Assembly: GCA_902775485.1 (NCBI GenBank)
Contig: CACYMJ010000001.1
Span: 1 to 64,000, forward strand
Length of the DNA: 64,000 nucleotides
Reading direction: 5' to 3'
Source: an uncultured Lachnospiraceae bacterium
Lineage (GTDB): Bacteria > Bacillota > Clostridia > Lachnospirales > Lachnospiraceae
Below, in pieces: positions 25,961 to 34,707 of this stretch (within the stretch, counting starts at the first letter, position 1; each line of letters opens with the position of its first letter). The position numbers and the translations under genes were made by a program. Under the pieces are notes generated by a model. That model did no database searches and was not told the DNA's origin. It was given only the letters and a program-made list of their open reading frames with translations.

Positions 25961-26446
25961 TCAGTCCGAAAGTGAGCATTTCTGAAGAGCCAGAGTGCCT
26001 GTCCGGGCAACTTCGGTAATGGCGATGTTCCCGAGCATCTGGAGAAGAAGTGCGGTTTTTTCAGGTGTATCGCATATCTGTATCATCATGATGTTTTTGG
26101 ACATGTCTACTATCTTCGCATCAAGTATCTCGCAGATCTCCATGATCTCACGACGGTTTGATTTGGTGTATTTTACCTTAACGAGCATCAATTCTCTTGA
26201 TATGCTCTCTTCGGCAGAAAAAGTTTTGATCTTAATAACGTCGATCTTTTTATTCAGCTGCTTTTCTATCTGTTCAAGTGTTCCCTTCTCACCCGAACTG
26301 ACTATAGTTATGCATGAAACGGCAGGATCATCGGTCTCGCCAACGGCAAGAGAATCAATATTAAAACATCTTCTTGCAAAGAGTCCGCTGACCTTTGCCA
26401 GAACACCTGATCTGTTTTCAACTAGAATTGAATATAACCTTTTCAT
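25961..26446 (-). CDS. ilvN: acetolactate synthase small subunit, copy 1
   Basis: A second ACT-domain small subunit, 161 residues from the ATG at 26446 (AGAGG site; a TTG two codons upstream is less likely). It begins KRLYSILVENRSGVLAKVSG and ends IAITEVARTGTLALQK, so it has both domains, but it is clearly diverged from the copy downstream. It follows ilvB by 9 bp. A 69-bp gap with no clear signal separates the two copies. Confidence 0.92.
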   Translation of the reverse strand: MKRLYSILVENRSGVLAKVSGLFARRCFNIDSLAVGETDDPAVSCITIVSSGEKGTLEQIEKQLNKKIDVIKIKTFSAEESISRELMLVKVKYTKSNRREIMEICEILDAKIVDMSKNIMMIQICDTPEKTALLLQMLGNIAITEVARTGTLALQKCSLSD

Positions 26447-26455
26447 AAGCAACCT

Positions 26456-28072
26456 CTATTTTACCGTATCCATAGGGTCCAGGACACATTCGAGCATATA
26501 AGGACCTTTTGCTTTAAGGAAACTGTCGATAATCGATCCCATGCCTTTATTGTTTTCAAGTTTTTGATAAGGGATACCGTAAGCAGCGGCGATCAATGAC
26601 AGATCAGGGCTTCCGGACAGATCCACCATCGAATAGTTACCCTTGTAAGTATTGTGCTGGTATTCGCGAACAAGCCCCAGATATCCGTTGTTGAAAACGA
26701 TGATCTTTATCGGAATATCATGCTGCATCATTGTCGCAAGTTCATTCATCGACATCTGGAACGATCCGTCTCCGCAGACGGCGACAACCTGTCTTTTCGG
26801 ATCGGCTTTTTTAGCACCTATGGCTGCGGGTATCGAATAGCCCATTGTTCCCATTCCGCCGCTGGTCAAAAACTTTCCGGCCTTTGCGACATAATATCCG
26901 CAGGACCACATCTGATTCTGACCGACATCAGCGACATATACGGCATTATCAGCCATTTTCAGGGATAATTCCGTAATGAACTTTGTCGGATCGACAAATC
27001 CCGAACGTGGCTGCCTGCGTGCTTTTTCCTGCTTCCTGTAAGCATCAAGGTGTGATGTCCAGTCGGAAAAATCACATGCGACATTTTCCTTGGCCAGATC
27101 GGCGAAGATGTTTTTGATATCTCCGACTATCGGTATTGTCGGTCCAACGTTCTTGCCTATTTCGGCGGGATCAACATCTATATGTATAAGAACGGTATCC
27201 TTCGCGACAAGATCGGGCGATGATATTGCCCTGTCTGCGATACGGGCGCCTATCACGATGAGCAGATCGGATTCCTGCATGGCAAGATTGGCATATGATT
27301 TGCCGTTATTTCCGATCATTCCGTAATAAAGACTGTCATCGCTTGCCATGGCACCGATACCCATCATCGTTGAAACCACAGGTATTTGGTATCTGTGTGA
27401 AAAATCGTTAAGTTCACGTACGGCACCCGAAAGTATCACTCCGCCGCCGGCAAGAATAAGAGGTTTTTTGGCACGGGCAAGTTCGGTATTGACCTTTTTC
27501 AACTGTACGGCATGGCCTTTGACGGTAGGCTTGTATGTACGCATATTGACGGATTCCGGATATTTAAAATCTCTTATTGTCTTGTTCTGTATATCAATAG
27601 GTACGTCAATAAGGACCGGACCTTTTCTGCCGGTCGATGCGATATGAAAAGCTTCTTTCATTATACGGGGTATCTCCGATACATGCTTTACGAGATAACT
27701 GTATTTGACGAAGCTTTCTGCAGCACCGGTTATATCGGCTTCCTGGAATACATCGCTTCCAAGAAGGTGTGAATCCACCTGCCCGGTAATACATACAAGA
27801 GGTATGGAATCCGCATAAGCCGTTGCTATTCCGGTGATAAGATTTGTTGCACCCGGTCCGCTCGTAGCTACGCATACTCCGACCTTACCTGTTACTCTTG
27901 CGTATCCGCTTGCCGCATGAGCAGCGTTCTGCTCGCTCCTTACAAGAACAGATTCGATTTTTGTGTTTAAAATGCTGTTAAAGAAGGGGCAAATCGCCAC
28001 GCCCGGATATCCGAACAGCGTTGTTACCCCTTCTTTTTCCAGGCATTTTACGATTGCATCAGCACCAATCAT
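26456..28072 (-). CDS. ilvB: acetolactate synthase large subunit
   Basis: Thiamine-diphosphate enzyme that condenses pyruvate to acetolactate, first step of the branched-chain pathway. The 538 residues include the catalytic glutamate in VRSEQNAAHAASGYAR, the FAD/central domain and the ThDP motif GDGSFQMSMNELAT ending in NN. Two small-subunit genes follow, so it is the biosynthetic, feedback-regulated type. The gene starts 36 bp after the upstream coiled-coil gene and has a good AGGCAGGG site. No T-box or other leader fits in that gap. Confidence 0.95.
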   Translation of the reverse strand: MIGADAIVKCLEKEGVTTLFGYPGVAICPFFNSILNTKIESVLVRSEQNAAHAASGYARVTGKVGVCVATSGPGATNLITGIATAYADSIPLVCITGQVDSHLLGSDVFQEADITGAAESFVKYSYLVKHVSEIPRIMKEAFHIASTGRKGPVLIDVPIDIQNKTIRDFKYPESVNMRTYKPTVKGHAVQLKKVNTELARAKKPLILAGGGVILSGAVRELNDFSHRYQIPVVSTMMGIGAMASDDSLYYGMIGNNGKSYANLAMQESDLLIVIGARIADRAISSPDLVAKDTVLIHIDVDPAEIGKNVGPTIPIVGDIKNIFADLAKENVACDFSDWTSHLDAYRKQEKARRQPRSGFVDPTKFITELSLKMADNAVYVADVGQNQMWSCGYYVAKAGKFLTSGGMGTMGYSIPAAIGAKKADPKRQVVAVCGDGSFQMSMNELATMMQHDIPIKIIVFNNGYLGLVREYQHNTYKGNYSMVDLSGSPDLSLIAAAYGIPYQKLENNKGMGSIIDSFLKAKGPYMLECVLDPMDTVK

Positions 28073-28108
28073 AAATTACCCTGCCTTATGGTAAATAAAG
28101 ATTAAATA

Positions 28109-28786
28109 TTATTTTCTGAACAGTTTAGCCAGAGGAGCGATGATCGTTGACAGATCATTGATAGCCTTGTTAAGGGAATCAAGATCGATATCATCTATCT
28201 TCTTGACAGTATCCTGAACGCTCTTTTCGCTCGTATCAACAAGACTGTTCACGTTGTCGAGCATGTCATCAAGATCGATGGCTGCAAGTTCCTGTGTGCT
28301 CTTGTCAAGATTTGTGACAACAGCCTGAACCTCACCCATCATGCCGTTAACGCTTTCAATAGCTTCGCTTGCGGTTGTGATGGCTGCGGTTGCTTCTGTC
28401 ATTGCATCGCCGGCCTGATTGATGATACCTGTTGCATCATCAACAACCTGTGAAACCTTCGTAACTTCATCCGTAACGGATACGATAAGATTGTTGGCAT
28501 TTGCTACAGCACCTTCAACCTGAGGGATGAATTTCTTGATCGTAACAAGCATAACGATCAAAAGAATAAGACACAGAACAGATGCACATAATGAAAACAG
28601 ACTCTGGATCTTAACACGCTTTTGTGCACGTTCGTTTTCATTCTTCATTTCCACGAGGAGTCTGGCAATAACCTGCATATCCCCGCCCTGGACCTTCTGA
28701 AGCATTGCGGTCACTTCCGAATCACTGAGCTTTGCTGTGCCTGTGTACGGATTCTCGTTTCTAACTTCGTTGTTCTCTTCGCTCAT
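28109..28786 (-). CDS. membrane-anchored coiled-coil protein of unknown function
   Basis: A 225-residue protein I do not recognise. The first 60 residues are hydrophilic (with LSDSEVTAMLQKVQGGD), one membrane segment spans about 62-84, and the rest is an Ala/Asp/Val-rich heptad-like helix, comparable in character to DUF948 proteins. It ends with a short hydrophobic tail (LSTIIAPLAKLF). It lies 36 bp upstream of ilvB on the same strand and could share its transcript, though a link to valine synthesis is not evident. Confidence 0.75.
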   Translation of the reverse strand: MSEENNEVRNENPYTGTAKLSDSEVTAMLQKVQGGDMQVIARLLVEMKNENERAQKRVKIQSLFSLCASVLCLILLIVMLVTIKKFIPQVEGAVANANNLIVSVTDEVTKVSQVVDDATGIINQAGDAMTEATAAITTASEAIESVNGMMGEVQAVVTNLDKSTQELAAIDLDDMLDNVNSLVDTSEKSVQDTVKKIDDIDLDSLNKAINDLSTIIAPLAKLFRK

Positions 28787-28836
28787 AAGTAACCCTCCGT
28801 ATGTTTTTTTATATACACCTTCCGTGTATCAGTGAT

Positions 28837-28845
28837 ATTTTACCA
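28837..28845 (-). promoter_or_regulatory. possible extended -10 promoter of the coiled-coil gene
   Basis: TGGTAAAAT on the minus strand gives an extended -10 about 50 bp before the start at 28786. No good -35 is visible. It may also be the source of ilv operon transcription. Confidence 0.4.
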
Positions 28846-28869
28846 CAAGCAAATGATAATCGCTACAAT

Positions 28870-29802
28870 TTATGTGAGATTTGACGAAACTTTTTCGCAG
28901 ATATCCAGGAATTGCTCGAAATAAACAGGAAGCGGCGCTTTTGTTTCTATATATTTTTCATCTGACGGACGTAAAAAGCCGAGAATACAGGCGTGCAGTG
29001 CCTGTCCGTGTGTGTCGACGGGAGTTTTTATACCGTTACCGTAAACGATGTCTCCTGCCACAGGATGGCCGATGTGAGCCATATGAACCCTGATCTGGTG
29101 GGTTCGTCCCGTTTCGAGACGGCATTTTATCAAAGTAAAGGAATCAAATCTTTTTTCCACCTCATAATGTGTTACAGCTCTTATGCCTGTTGAAGTTACA
29201 GCCATTTTCATCCTGTTTGAAGGATTTCTGCCGATCGGTGCATCAACTGTTCCAGCATCTTTATCGATATTACCGGTTACTATTGCCATGTATTCACGCT
29301 TTATCGAATGATCAGCCAGCTGTTTGGCAATATATTCATGTGCTCTGTCATTTTTGCATATTATAAGGGATCCGGAAGTGTCCTTATCTATACGATGAAC
29401 TATACCGGGCCGCATAACCCCGTTGATACCGGACAGATCCGACCCGCAATGATACATAAGTGCGTTCACAAGCGTATGTTCATAGTGCCCCGGTGCAGGG
29501 TGCACAACCATTCCCTTGGGCTTGTTCACAACAATGACATCACTGTCCTCATAAAGTATATCAAGCGGAATGTTCTCGGGCGTGATGTCAGGTATGACCG
29601 TATCAGGCGTGATAACGCTGATAACATCGTTTGGCTTAACCTTATAACTTGCCTTTACGGGTTTATTGAAAACGGTTATACCGCCGTCGGCGATGATCTT
29701 TTGTATATATGAACGCGAAAGATCGGCAAGTGTGTCACAGACATACCTGTCGATCCGTTCGTTTTCAAGATCTTCTTCAACAGTGAGCGTATACTCTTTC
29801 AT
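28870..29802 (-). CDS. RluD/RluA family pseudouridine synthase with S4 domain
   Basis: Converts uridine to pseudouridine in rRNA. The 310 residues comprise an N-terminal S4 RNA-binding domain (RIDRYVCDTLADLSRSYIQK), then the catalytic domain with the active Asp in HRIDKDTSG and the later RTHQIRVHMAHIGHPV. It matches the Firmicutes YlyB type found directly downstream of lspA, as here, where the genes overlap by 4 bp. The target uridine is not predictable. Confidence 0.93.
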   Translation of the reverse strand: MKEYTLTVEEDLENERIDRYVCDTLADLSRSYIQKIIADGGITVFNKPVKASYKVKPNDVISVITPDTVIPDITPENIPLDILYEDSDVIVVNKPKGMVVHPAPGHYEHTLVNALMYHCGSDLSGINGVMRPGIVHRIDKDTSGSLIICKNDRAHEYIAKQLADHSIKREYMAIVTGNIDKDAGTVDAPIGRNPSNRMKMAVTSTGIRAVTHYEVEKRFDSFTLIKCRLETGRTHQIRVHMAHIGHPVAGDIVYGNGIKTPVDTHGQALHACILGFLRPSDEKYIETKAPLPVYFEQFLDICEKVSSNLT

Positions 29803-30350
29803 TGTTTTCTCTTTTTTGAGGATAATCTTTTAAGAGGGGTACGAAAAGCTTCTTCGAGAACGGTATAATCTTCTTCCTTCAGTCTGAAGAGAACGATGAT
29901 GGCAAGTATTACGGTACATACGGATACGTACATATCGGCCACATTGAATATCGGGAAATTGATCGCGGATATATAGATAAAATCTACGACATACCCCTGT
30001 AAATAACGGTCGATCATGTTTCCGACGCCGCCTGATGCAATAAAAACAAGAAGTATCTCTATTATGGAATATTTCCGGTCAGAAGGCATATTAACGACAA
30101 GATACAATATCGCGGCAACTACTATGACCGCTATGAAAAGAAACAGTATCCTGTGTCCGGCCAGCATTCCGAAAGCCGCACCGGTATTGCCGTTCGGAAG
30201 ATAATAAAGTTCAAGAACATTATCTATGAGCGGAATGGACGGTGCATCCATCAGATTGTTCACTGCCCAGGCTTTTGTGATCCTGTCGATCGCTATGAGC
30301 AGAAAAAACAATATTATATCAATAACATATCTTCCGATCTTCTTATTCAT
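29799..30350 (-). CDS. lspA: lipoprotein signal peptidase II
   Basis: Membrane aspartyl protease that cuts lipoprotein signal peptides. From the ATG at 30350 it has 183 residues; an in-frame TTG lies 15 bp upstream. Four membrane segments are visible, and the catalytic aspartates lie in GGVGNMIDRYLQGYVVDF and FNVADMYV. The start follows the aroB stop by one base. Likely substrates in this window include the DacF-like putative lipoprotein. Confidence 0.95.
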   Translation of the reverse strand: MNKKIGRYVIDIILFFLLIAIDRITKAWAVNNLMDAPSIPLIDNVLELYYLPNGNTGAAFGMLAGHRILFLFIAVIVVAAILYLVVNMPSDRKYSIIEILLVFIASGGVGNMIDRYLQGYVVDFIYISAINFPIFNVADMYVSVCTVILAIIVLFRLKEEDYTVLEEAFRTPLKRLSSKKRKQ

Positions 30351-30351
30351 A

Positions 30352-31449
30352 TCAGTCCCATTCAACGATAAGGCTCTTCATTGCCTCTTTTATCTCTTCT
30401 GCAGTAATATCCTTTGCTATAACGGCTTTTCCTATCTTTTTAAGAAGGATGAACTTAAGTCCGCTTCCGGTATTCTTTTTGTCATGGCCGATGAATTCAA
30501 ATGCCTTATCAACATCGTACGCATCAACTGATATAGGAAGTCCGAAAGGTACAAACATATCCCTTATTTCATAAAACTCTTCATCGGAAAGCATGGATCT
30601 TTTGTATGAGATATATGCGGCAGCGATGCTACCGAGTGCCACACACTCTCCGTGAGAGTATGCAAAATCAAAGAACTTTTCAAGGGCATGCCCTATCGTA
30701 TGCCCGAAGTTTAATATCATTCTTTCGTTTTCCTCGAAAGGATCTTTGGTCACGTAGTACTGCTTTATCTCTATCGCACGTCCGAGCATATCGTTTATGG
30801 TATCGGTGTGTCTGTCCATTATCCTGTCAAAGTTCGAGATAAGCCATTCATAGTAAGAACCGTCCCTTATAAGTCCGGCTTTTAATATTTCAGCCATACC
30901 GGATGAAAACTCTCTGTCCGGAAGGGATCTTAGCACTGATGTTGATGCATATACAAGGGAAGGCATATATATACTGCCGATAAGGTTTTTATAGTTTTGG
31001 TAGTTAACACCGCATTTACCGCCAACCGATGAATCAGCCATGGCAAGAAGGGATGTGGGGAGCGATATATAGTTACATCCTCTCATATAGCTTGATGCTG
31101 TAAATGCAGCCATATCACCCGTAACACCGCCGCCGAGGCCAATGATCAGATCCCTTCTGTTAAAATCACGGGCAAGCAGTTCGGCGTAGCATTTATTTAC
31201 GGTCTCAAGATTTTTGCTTTCCTCTCCTGCATCAAATACAAAACCGGTGACAGTATCGGCACATCCGGAAAGTGCTTCCTTTACGGTATCGAGATACAAT
31301 CCCGATACATTGGAATCGGATATGATCATTATCCTTTTAAGTTCGGGAAACATATCACGCACGATACTGCCGAGTCTGTTATAGTTTTCTTCTATGACAA
31401 CAGGATATGAACCGTTGTTTTTGTATGAGATATTAAGTGCATCTTCCAT
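30352..31449 (-). CDS. aroB: 3-dehydroquinate synthase
   Basis: Second step of the shikimate pathway. The 365-residue protein carries the NAD-binding glycine motif GLGGGVTGDMAAF, the active-site lysine region ADSSVGGKCGVN, and zinc ligands in the NFGHTIGHALE segment. It heads aroB-lspA-rluD-like. A terminator at 31459 separates it from sepF, so it needs its own promoter, which I cannot point to. Confidence 0.96.
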   Translation of the reverse strand: MEDALNISYKNNGSYPVVIEENYNRLGSIVRDMFPELKRIMIISDSNVSGLYLDTVKEALSGCADTVTGFVFDAGEESKNLETVNKCYAELLARDFNRRDLIIGLGGGVTGDMAAFTASSYMRGCNYISLPTSLLAMADSSVGGKCGVNYQNYKNLIGSIYMPSLVYASTSVLRSLPDREFSSGMAEILKAGLIRDGSYYEWLISNFDRIMDRHTDTINDMLGRAIEIKQYYVTKDPFEENERMILNFGHTIGHALEKFFDFAYSHGECVALGSIAAAYISYKRSMLSDEEFYEIRDMFVPFGLPISVDAYDVDKAFEFIGHDKKNTGSGLKFILLKKIGKAVIAKDITAEEIKEAMKSLIVEWD

Positions 31450-31458
31450 ATCGGCCTC

Positions 31459-31489
31459 AAAAAAAACTTCCGATTGTTCATCGGAAGTT
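31459..31489 (-). terminator. intrinsic terminator after sepF
   Basis: AACTTCCGAT (31465-31474) and ATCGGAAGTT (31480-31489) form a perfect 10-bp stem with a 5-base loop. The minus strand continues with eight T residues. It lies 6 bp beyond the sepF stop. Confidence 0.93.
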
Positions 31490-31494
31490 CTGTG

Positions 31495-32001
31495 TTAGAA
31501 TTTGTTGTTCAAAGCCGGAACATCGAAAGCTCCGGATAAGATCTCCTGGAAATCACCTGACACATCAACATTTTTCGGGGTCAGGATAAAAATATAATGA
31601 GATATCTTCTGCAGATTTCCGTCTATTGCATAGGTGCTTCCGCTTGTAAAATCTATGATACGCTGTGCCATATCCACATCAAGACCTTCCATATTGAGAA
31701 GTACTGTGTGATTCTCAAGAAGCGTATCGGTTATTTCCCTGGCATCTTCCACGGATGTCGGTTTAATGACACAAACTTCCATTCCGTTACTCATCATCCT
31801 GTTTCTGCCGTTACGCGGTGTGGTTCTTGCAGGAGTTTTCTTGGCTTCGGCAGCTTCGTCATCAAGAGTCTGCGCTTTTACCGCTCTTCCTTTTGAACGG
31901 GACGGTGCTTCTTCGTATTCGTCATCATCATAATAGCCATCATCATATTCGTCATCATCGTCGTATTTCATTGCACCGAGCATTTTGTCAAGTAAACCCA
32001 T
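31495..32001 (-). CDS. sepF: cell division protein SepF
   Basis: Membrane-tethered FtsZ partner that shapes the division septum in Gram-positive bacteria. The 168 residues begin with an amphipathic membrane-binding helix (MGLLDKMLGAMK). A disordered acidic linker rich in Asp and Tyr follows, then the globular core (CVIKPTSVEDAREITDTLLE) ending in YIFILTPKNVDVSG. It is preceded by yggS, the usual neighbour. Confidence 0.95.
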   Translation of the reverse strand: MGLLDKMLGAMKYDDDDEYDDGYYDDDEYEEAPSRSKGRAVKAQTLDDEAAEAKKTPARTTPRNGRNRMMSNGMEVCVIKPTSVEDAREITDTLLENHTVLLNMEGLDVDMAQRIIDFTSGSTYAIDGNLQKISHYIFILTPKNVDVSGDFQEILSGAFDVPALNNKF

Positions 32002-32010
32002 AATAATCTC

Positions 32011-32709
32011 CTATCCTTGGACCCTTTTATACTCCCTGTTTCCGAAAATGGATGTGCCGACTCTAACAAACGTTGCCCCTTCTTCAACTGCAACATAATA
32101 ATCGCCTGACATACCCATTGACAGACAATCCATATTGACATTATCAATGTTTTTGCCCTGTATGTCAACTAATAATTGCCTCAGGGCGCAAAAAACGGGT
32201 CTGTTTTCCTCTTCATCATCCACAATCGGCGCAACAGTCATAAGTCCGCGTACGGTTATGTTGTCAAGAACGCTTATCTGCTCACAAAGCAGAGGGGCAT
32301 CCTTGCATGAAACCCCGAACTTGCTCTCTTCGCCTGCCACATTAACCTCGATGAGAATATCCATGTTTACATTATGTTTGACTGCCTGCCGGCTTATCTC
32401 CTGAGCCAGTTTTAATGAATCAACACTGTGGATCATCGCAACTTTGTCGATGATGTATTTGACTTTGTTAGTCTGCAGATGACCGATAAGATGCCATCTG
32501 ATATCCTTCGGCAGAACCGGGTACTTCTCGACAATCTCCTGAACCCTGTTTTCGCCGAAATCCCTTATACCGGCATCATAAGCCTCACGTATCATTTCGA
32601 CCGGCTTGGTCTTTGATACGGCTATCAGTGTTGTTTTTCCGACCCTTTGGGCCTTCTTTTCGGCTTCGGAGATTCTGTTTTGTACATTTTCCAGGTTTTC
32701 TTTGATCAT
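32011..32709 (-). CDS. yggS: YggS family PLP homeostasis protein
   Basis: PLP-binding protein without enzymatic activity in studied relatives, keeping vitamin B6 and amino-acid pools in balance. From the ATG at 32709 (AAAGGG eight bases upstream) it has 232 residues. The PLP lysine is in LIAVSKTKPVEMIREA, and GENRVQE, WHLIGHLQTNK and LSMGMSGDY are family landmarks. It lies between the HlyD-like gene and sepF. Confidence 0.94.
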   Translation of the reverse strand: MIKENLENVQNRISEAEKKAQRVGKTTLIAVSKTKPVEMIREAYDAGIRDFGENRVQEIVEKYPVLPKDIRWHLIGHLQTNKVKYIIDKVAMIHSVDSLKLAQEISRQAVKHNVNMDILIEVNVAGEESKFGVSCKDAPLLCEQISVLDNITVRGLMTVAPIVDDEEENRPVFCALRQLLVDIQGKNIDNVNMDCLSMGMSGDYYVAVEEGATFVRVGTSIFGNREYKRVQG

Positions 32710-32730
32710 CTTACGCACCCTTTATAAGAC

Positions 32731-34155
32731 TCAGTCATAAATAAAATCATTCTCGGTTACGGAATCACCTTTTAGCGCTATATAGTCGTATACCGAAAGG
32801 CCGTACTCGCTGTTCGATTTTACTATAGAGTATTCCTCGTTCTGATTGAGTATCGTTATCTGCTTGAAATCGGCATAGCCCTTGTTTATATTATATACAC
32901 CTATCAGACTTGCCTGTTTGGATATGGCGTATCTTTCCCCGTCCTCGGGTTTTATTACATAATCACCTATCTTAAATACGGATTCATCAACATACAGCAT
33001 ACCGTCAACATTGTTATATATCGTTGCCGGAACAAACTCTACAGACAATGTTCCATCCTCAAGATAGGATTCCCTGTTAAATCCGGGATCACCGGAATTG
33101 CCGCCGTTAGTCAGATAATCTTCGGGTATCAGATAAAACGTTCTCTCAACTATCGCTGAATTGGGTATCTTAAGTCCTTCCCTTGCATTATCGAGAAGTT
33201 CTATCTCGACGAATCTGTCAGATGCGAACGTTATCATGGAATTATTAAAGTCCAGTTTAGCATATGTTTTTCCGTTCTGGCGAAGTATGCTGACCCCGGC
33301 CCAGGCCGTATAGTTATTCTTTAAAAATCGTACTTCGATGTAATTCGTATCGGCAAGCGACTGAGCTCTCTCCTCGTCTATCTCTATAATGATCGACCAT
33401 AACTCGCTCGTGATCAGTTTATAAGCATTGTCGCCTTCGGAGATAAGATCGTTGGAATGCAGAACATTTTTCTCATAATCCACACCTTCAACCTGTTCGG
33501 GTGTTATCGATTCTGCCGTAAGTTCTTCATAGCCGTCTGTCGAGTACAGTATCACACCGGACGAGGGAGCATATCCGAAATCTATGGAATCGGCATAGTT
33601 CTCGGCACGCAGCTTGTCTATATTGGCAAGTACCGCAGTGTTTGCCAGTTTTAATACGGTTCCTTCGATATTGTACTTGAACGCATATGTATCGATATAA
33701 TCCTCGGGAGTAAAATCCACTGCGAAGGTTGAAATGCTGTTCCTGATATCTGAAAGGCTTTCATTTGAGATCGAACTCGCATCTGTTCCTTCGTCGTTTA
33801 TCATCTCTGCGAGTTTTCCTGTCGAATCGACTGTATAAACCATTGAATAGGCATTAACTTTTTCGGATTCACGGGCATAATAGTTGATATATCCGGAAAA
33901 ATCGCTTGTAATAACCGTCTCGTCACGAAGGATAACACCACGGTATGTATTATTTATAGCCAATGATCCGAGCTTGACTTCATAAGGGGTTATATGCGTC
34001 TGCCTGAAATAAGATACGACCATTATGACTATATATACAAAAATAACCAGGAATACGAGTACTCCCGGATTAAAACTTATTGGCTTACGATATTGAAAGA
34101 CTTTTCGCTGGTTCCTGTCTTCCTGGTTTTTCTTTTTCCTTTTTTTGGCCTTCAT
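32731..34155 (-). CDS. HlyD-like membrane protein of the sepF cluster
   Basis: A 474-residue protein with a very basic cytoplasmic N-terminus (11 Lys/Arg in the first 18), one membrane segment at about 31-50, and a large extracellular part. The extracellular part has the lipoyl/barrel-sandwich character of HlyD adaptors (VILRDETVITSDFSGYINYY) and a C-terminal beta domain. No ABC or MFS exporter is nearby. Its stable place upstream of yggS-sepF suggests a division-linked envelope role, which is inference. The ATG has no strong ribosome-binding site. Confidence 0.75.
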   Translation of the reverse strand: MKAKKRKKKNQEDRNQRKVFQYRKPISFNPGVLVFLVIFVYIVIMVVSYFRQTHITPYEVKLGSLAINNTYRGVILRDETVITSDFSGYINYYARESEKVNAYSMVYTVDSTGKLAEMINDEGTDASSISNESLSDIRNSISTFAVDFTPEDYIDTYAFKYNIEGTVLKLANTAVLANIDKLRAENYADSIDFGYAPSSGVILYSTDGYEELTAESITPEQVEGVDYEKNVLHSNDLISEGDNAYKLITSELWSIIIEIDEERAQSLADTNYIEVRFLKNNYTAWAGVSILRQNGKTYAKLDFNNSMITFASDRFVEIELLDNAREGLKIPNSAIVERTFYLIPEDYLTNGGNSGDPGFNRESYLEDGTLSVEFVPATIYNNVDGMLYVDESVFKIGDYVIKPEDGERYAISKQASLIGVYNINKGYADFKQITILNQNEEYSIVKSNSEYGLSVYDYIALKGDSVTENDFIYD

Positions 34156-34170
34156 ATCCGTAAACTTTAA

Positions 34171-34198
34171 GGAAAGTCCCGGTCACCCGGGACTTTCC
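34171..34198 (-). terminator. strong hairpin after the P-loop gene
   Basis: GGAAAGTCCCGG (34171-34182) and CCGGGACTTTCC (34187-34198) form a perfect 12-bp stem with a 4-base loop. On the minus strand TTAAAGTTT follows, so the T tract is imperfect. It probably separates the gene ending at 34217 from the HlyD-like gene. Confidence 0.7.
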
Positions 34199-34216
34199 AA
34201 AAGGATCCGTTTGGTA

Positions 34217-34639
34217 TTAAAGTGCAACTATTACCTGTGATTTGTATTTCTCGGGTACCTCATCCGGCTCAAGAGAAACACTGATTATAAAATCAACATC
34301 GAACTGTGAGCTGATCTTTTCGAACTTGTCGAAAACGCCTTCTATTGCGGCCTTATCTTTAATAAAAGCAACATCCATAAAACTGTCGAGGTATACTTCC
34401 TGAAGATCGTGATCCTGTGATACTATACCGCAGATGAAACCAAAGAACTCTTCTGTGGTTGAAAAAGGAAATTCGGAAGTATTTATAAGTCTGATCCTGT
34501 TTTTGAGTTCATACATATGCTTCGAATTCTTATCAAGATAGACGATATTTCCGTCCACGGTCTTGACCGCATTATTAACCTTTTCCAGTAAGTGCTTTGT
34601 TTTGCCTTTGCCCTTGGCTCCAACAATAAACTGAATCAT
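34217..34639 (-). CDS. small P-loop protein of unknown function
   Basis: A 140-residue protein I cannot name. It starts MIQFIVGAKGKGKTKHLLEK, with a good Walker A motif at residues 7-14 (GAKGKGKT). A hydrophobic strand ending in acidic residues (LQEVYLDSFMD) may stand in for Walker B. There are no membrane segments. It is preceded by a clear ribosome-binding site and flanked by its own hairpin, so it is probably a single-gene unit between the sepF and cell-shape clusters. Confidence 0.75.
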   Translation of the reverse strand: MIQFIVGAKGKGKTKHLLEKVNNAVKTVDGNIVYLDKNSKHMYELKNRIRLINTSEFPFSTTEEFFGFICGIVSQDHDLQEVYLDSFMDVAFIKDKAAIEGVFDKFEKISSQFDVDFIISVSLEPDEVPEKYKSQVIVAL

Positions 34640-34707
34640 TGCCTATCCTCCTGTTAATTAAGAATATATCTAATTATAGTGTATTTGAACGTAAATGACA
34701 ACAATAT

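Noticed and set aside
28812-28830. Short inverted repeat (TACAC...GTGTA) after the rluD-like gene
   Set aside because: The stem is about six pairs and is followed by A, not T, on the minus strand, so it is not a terminator.
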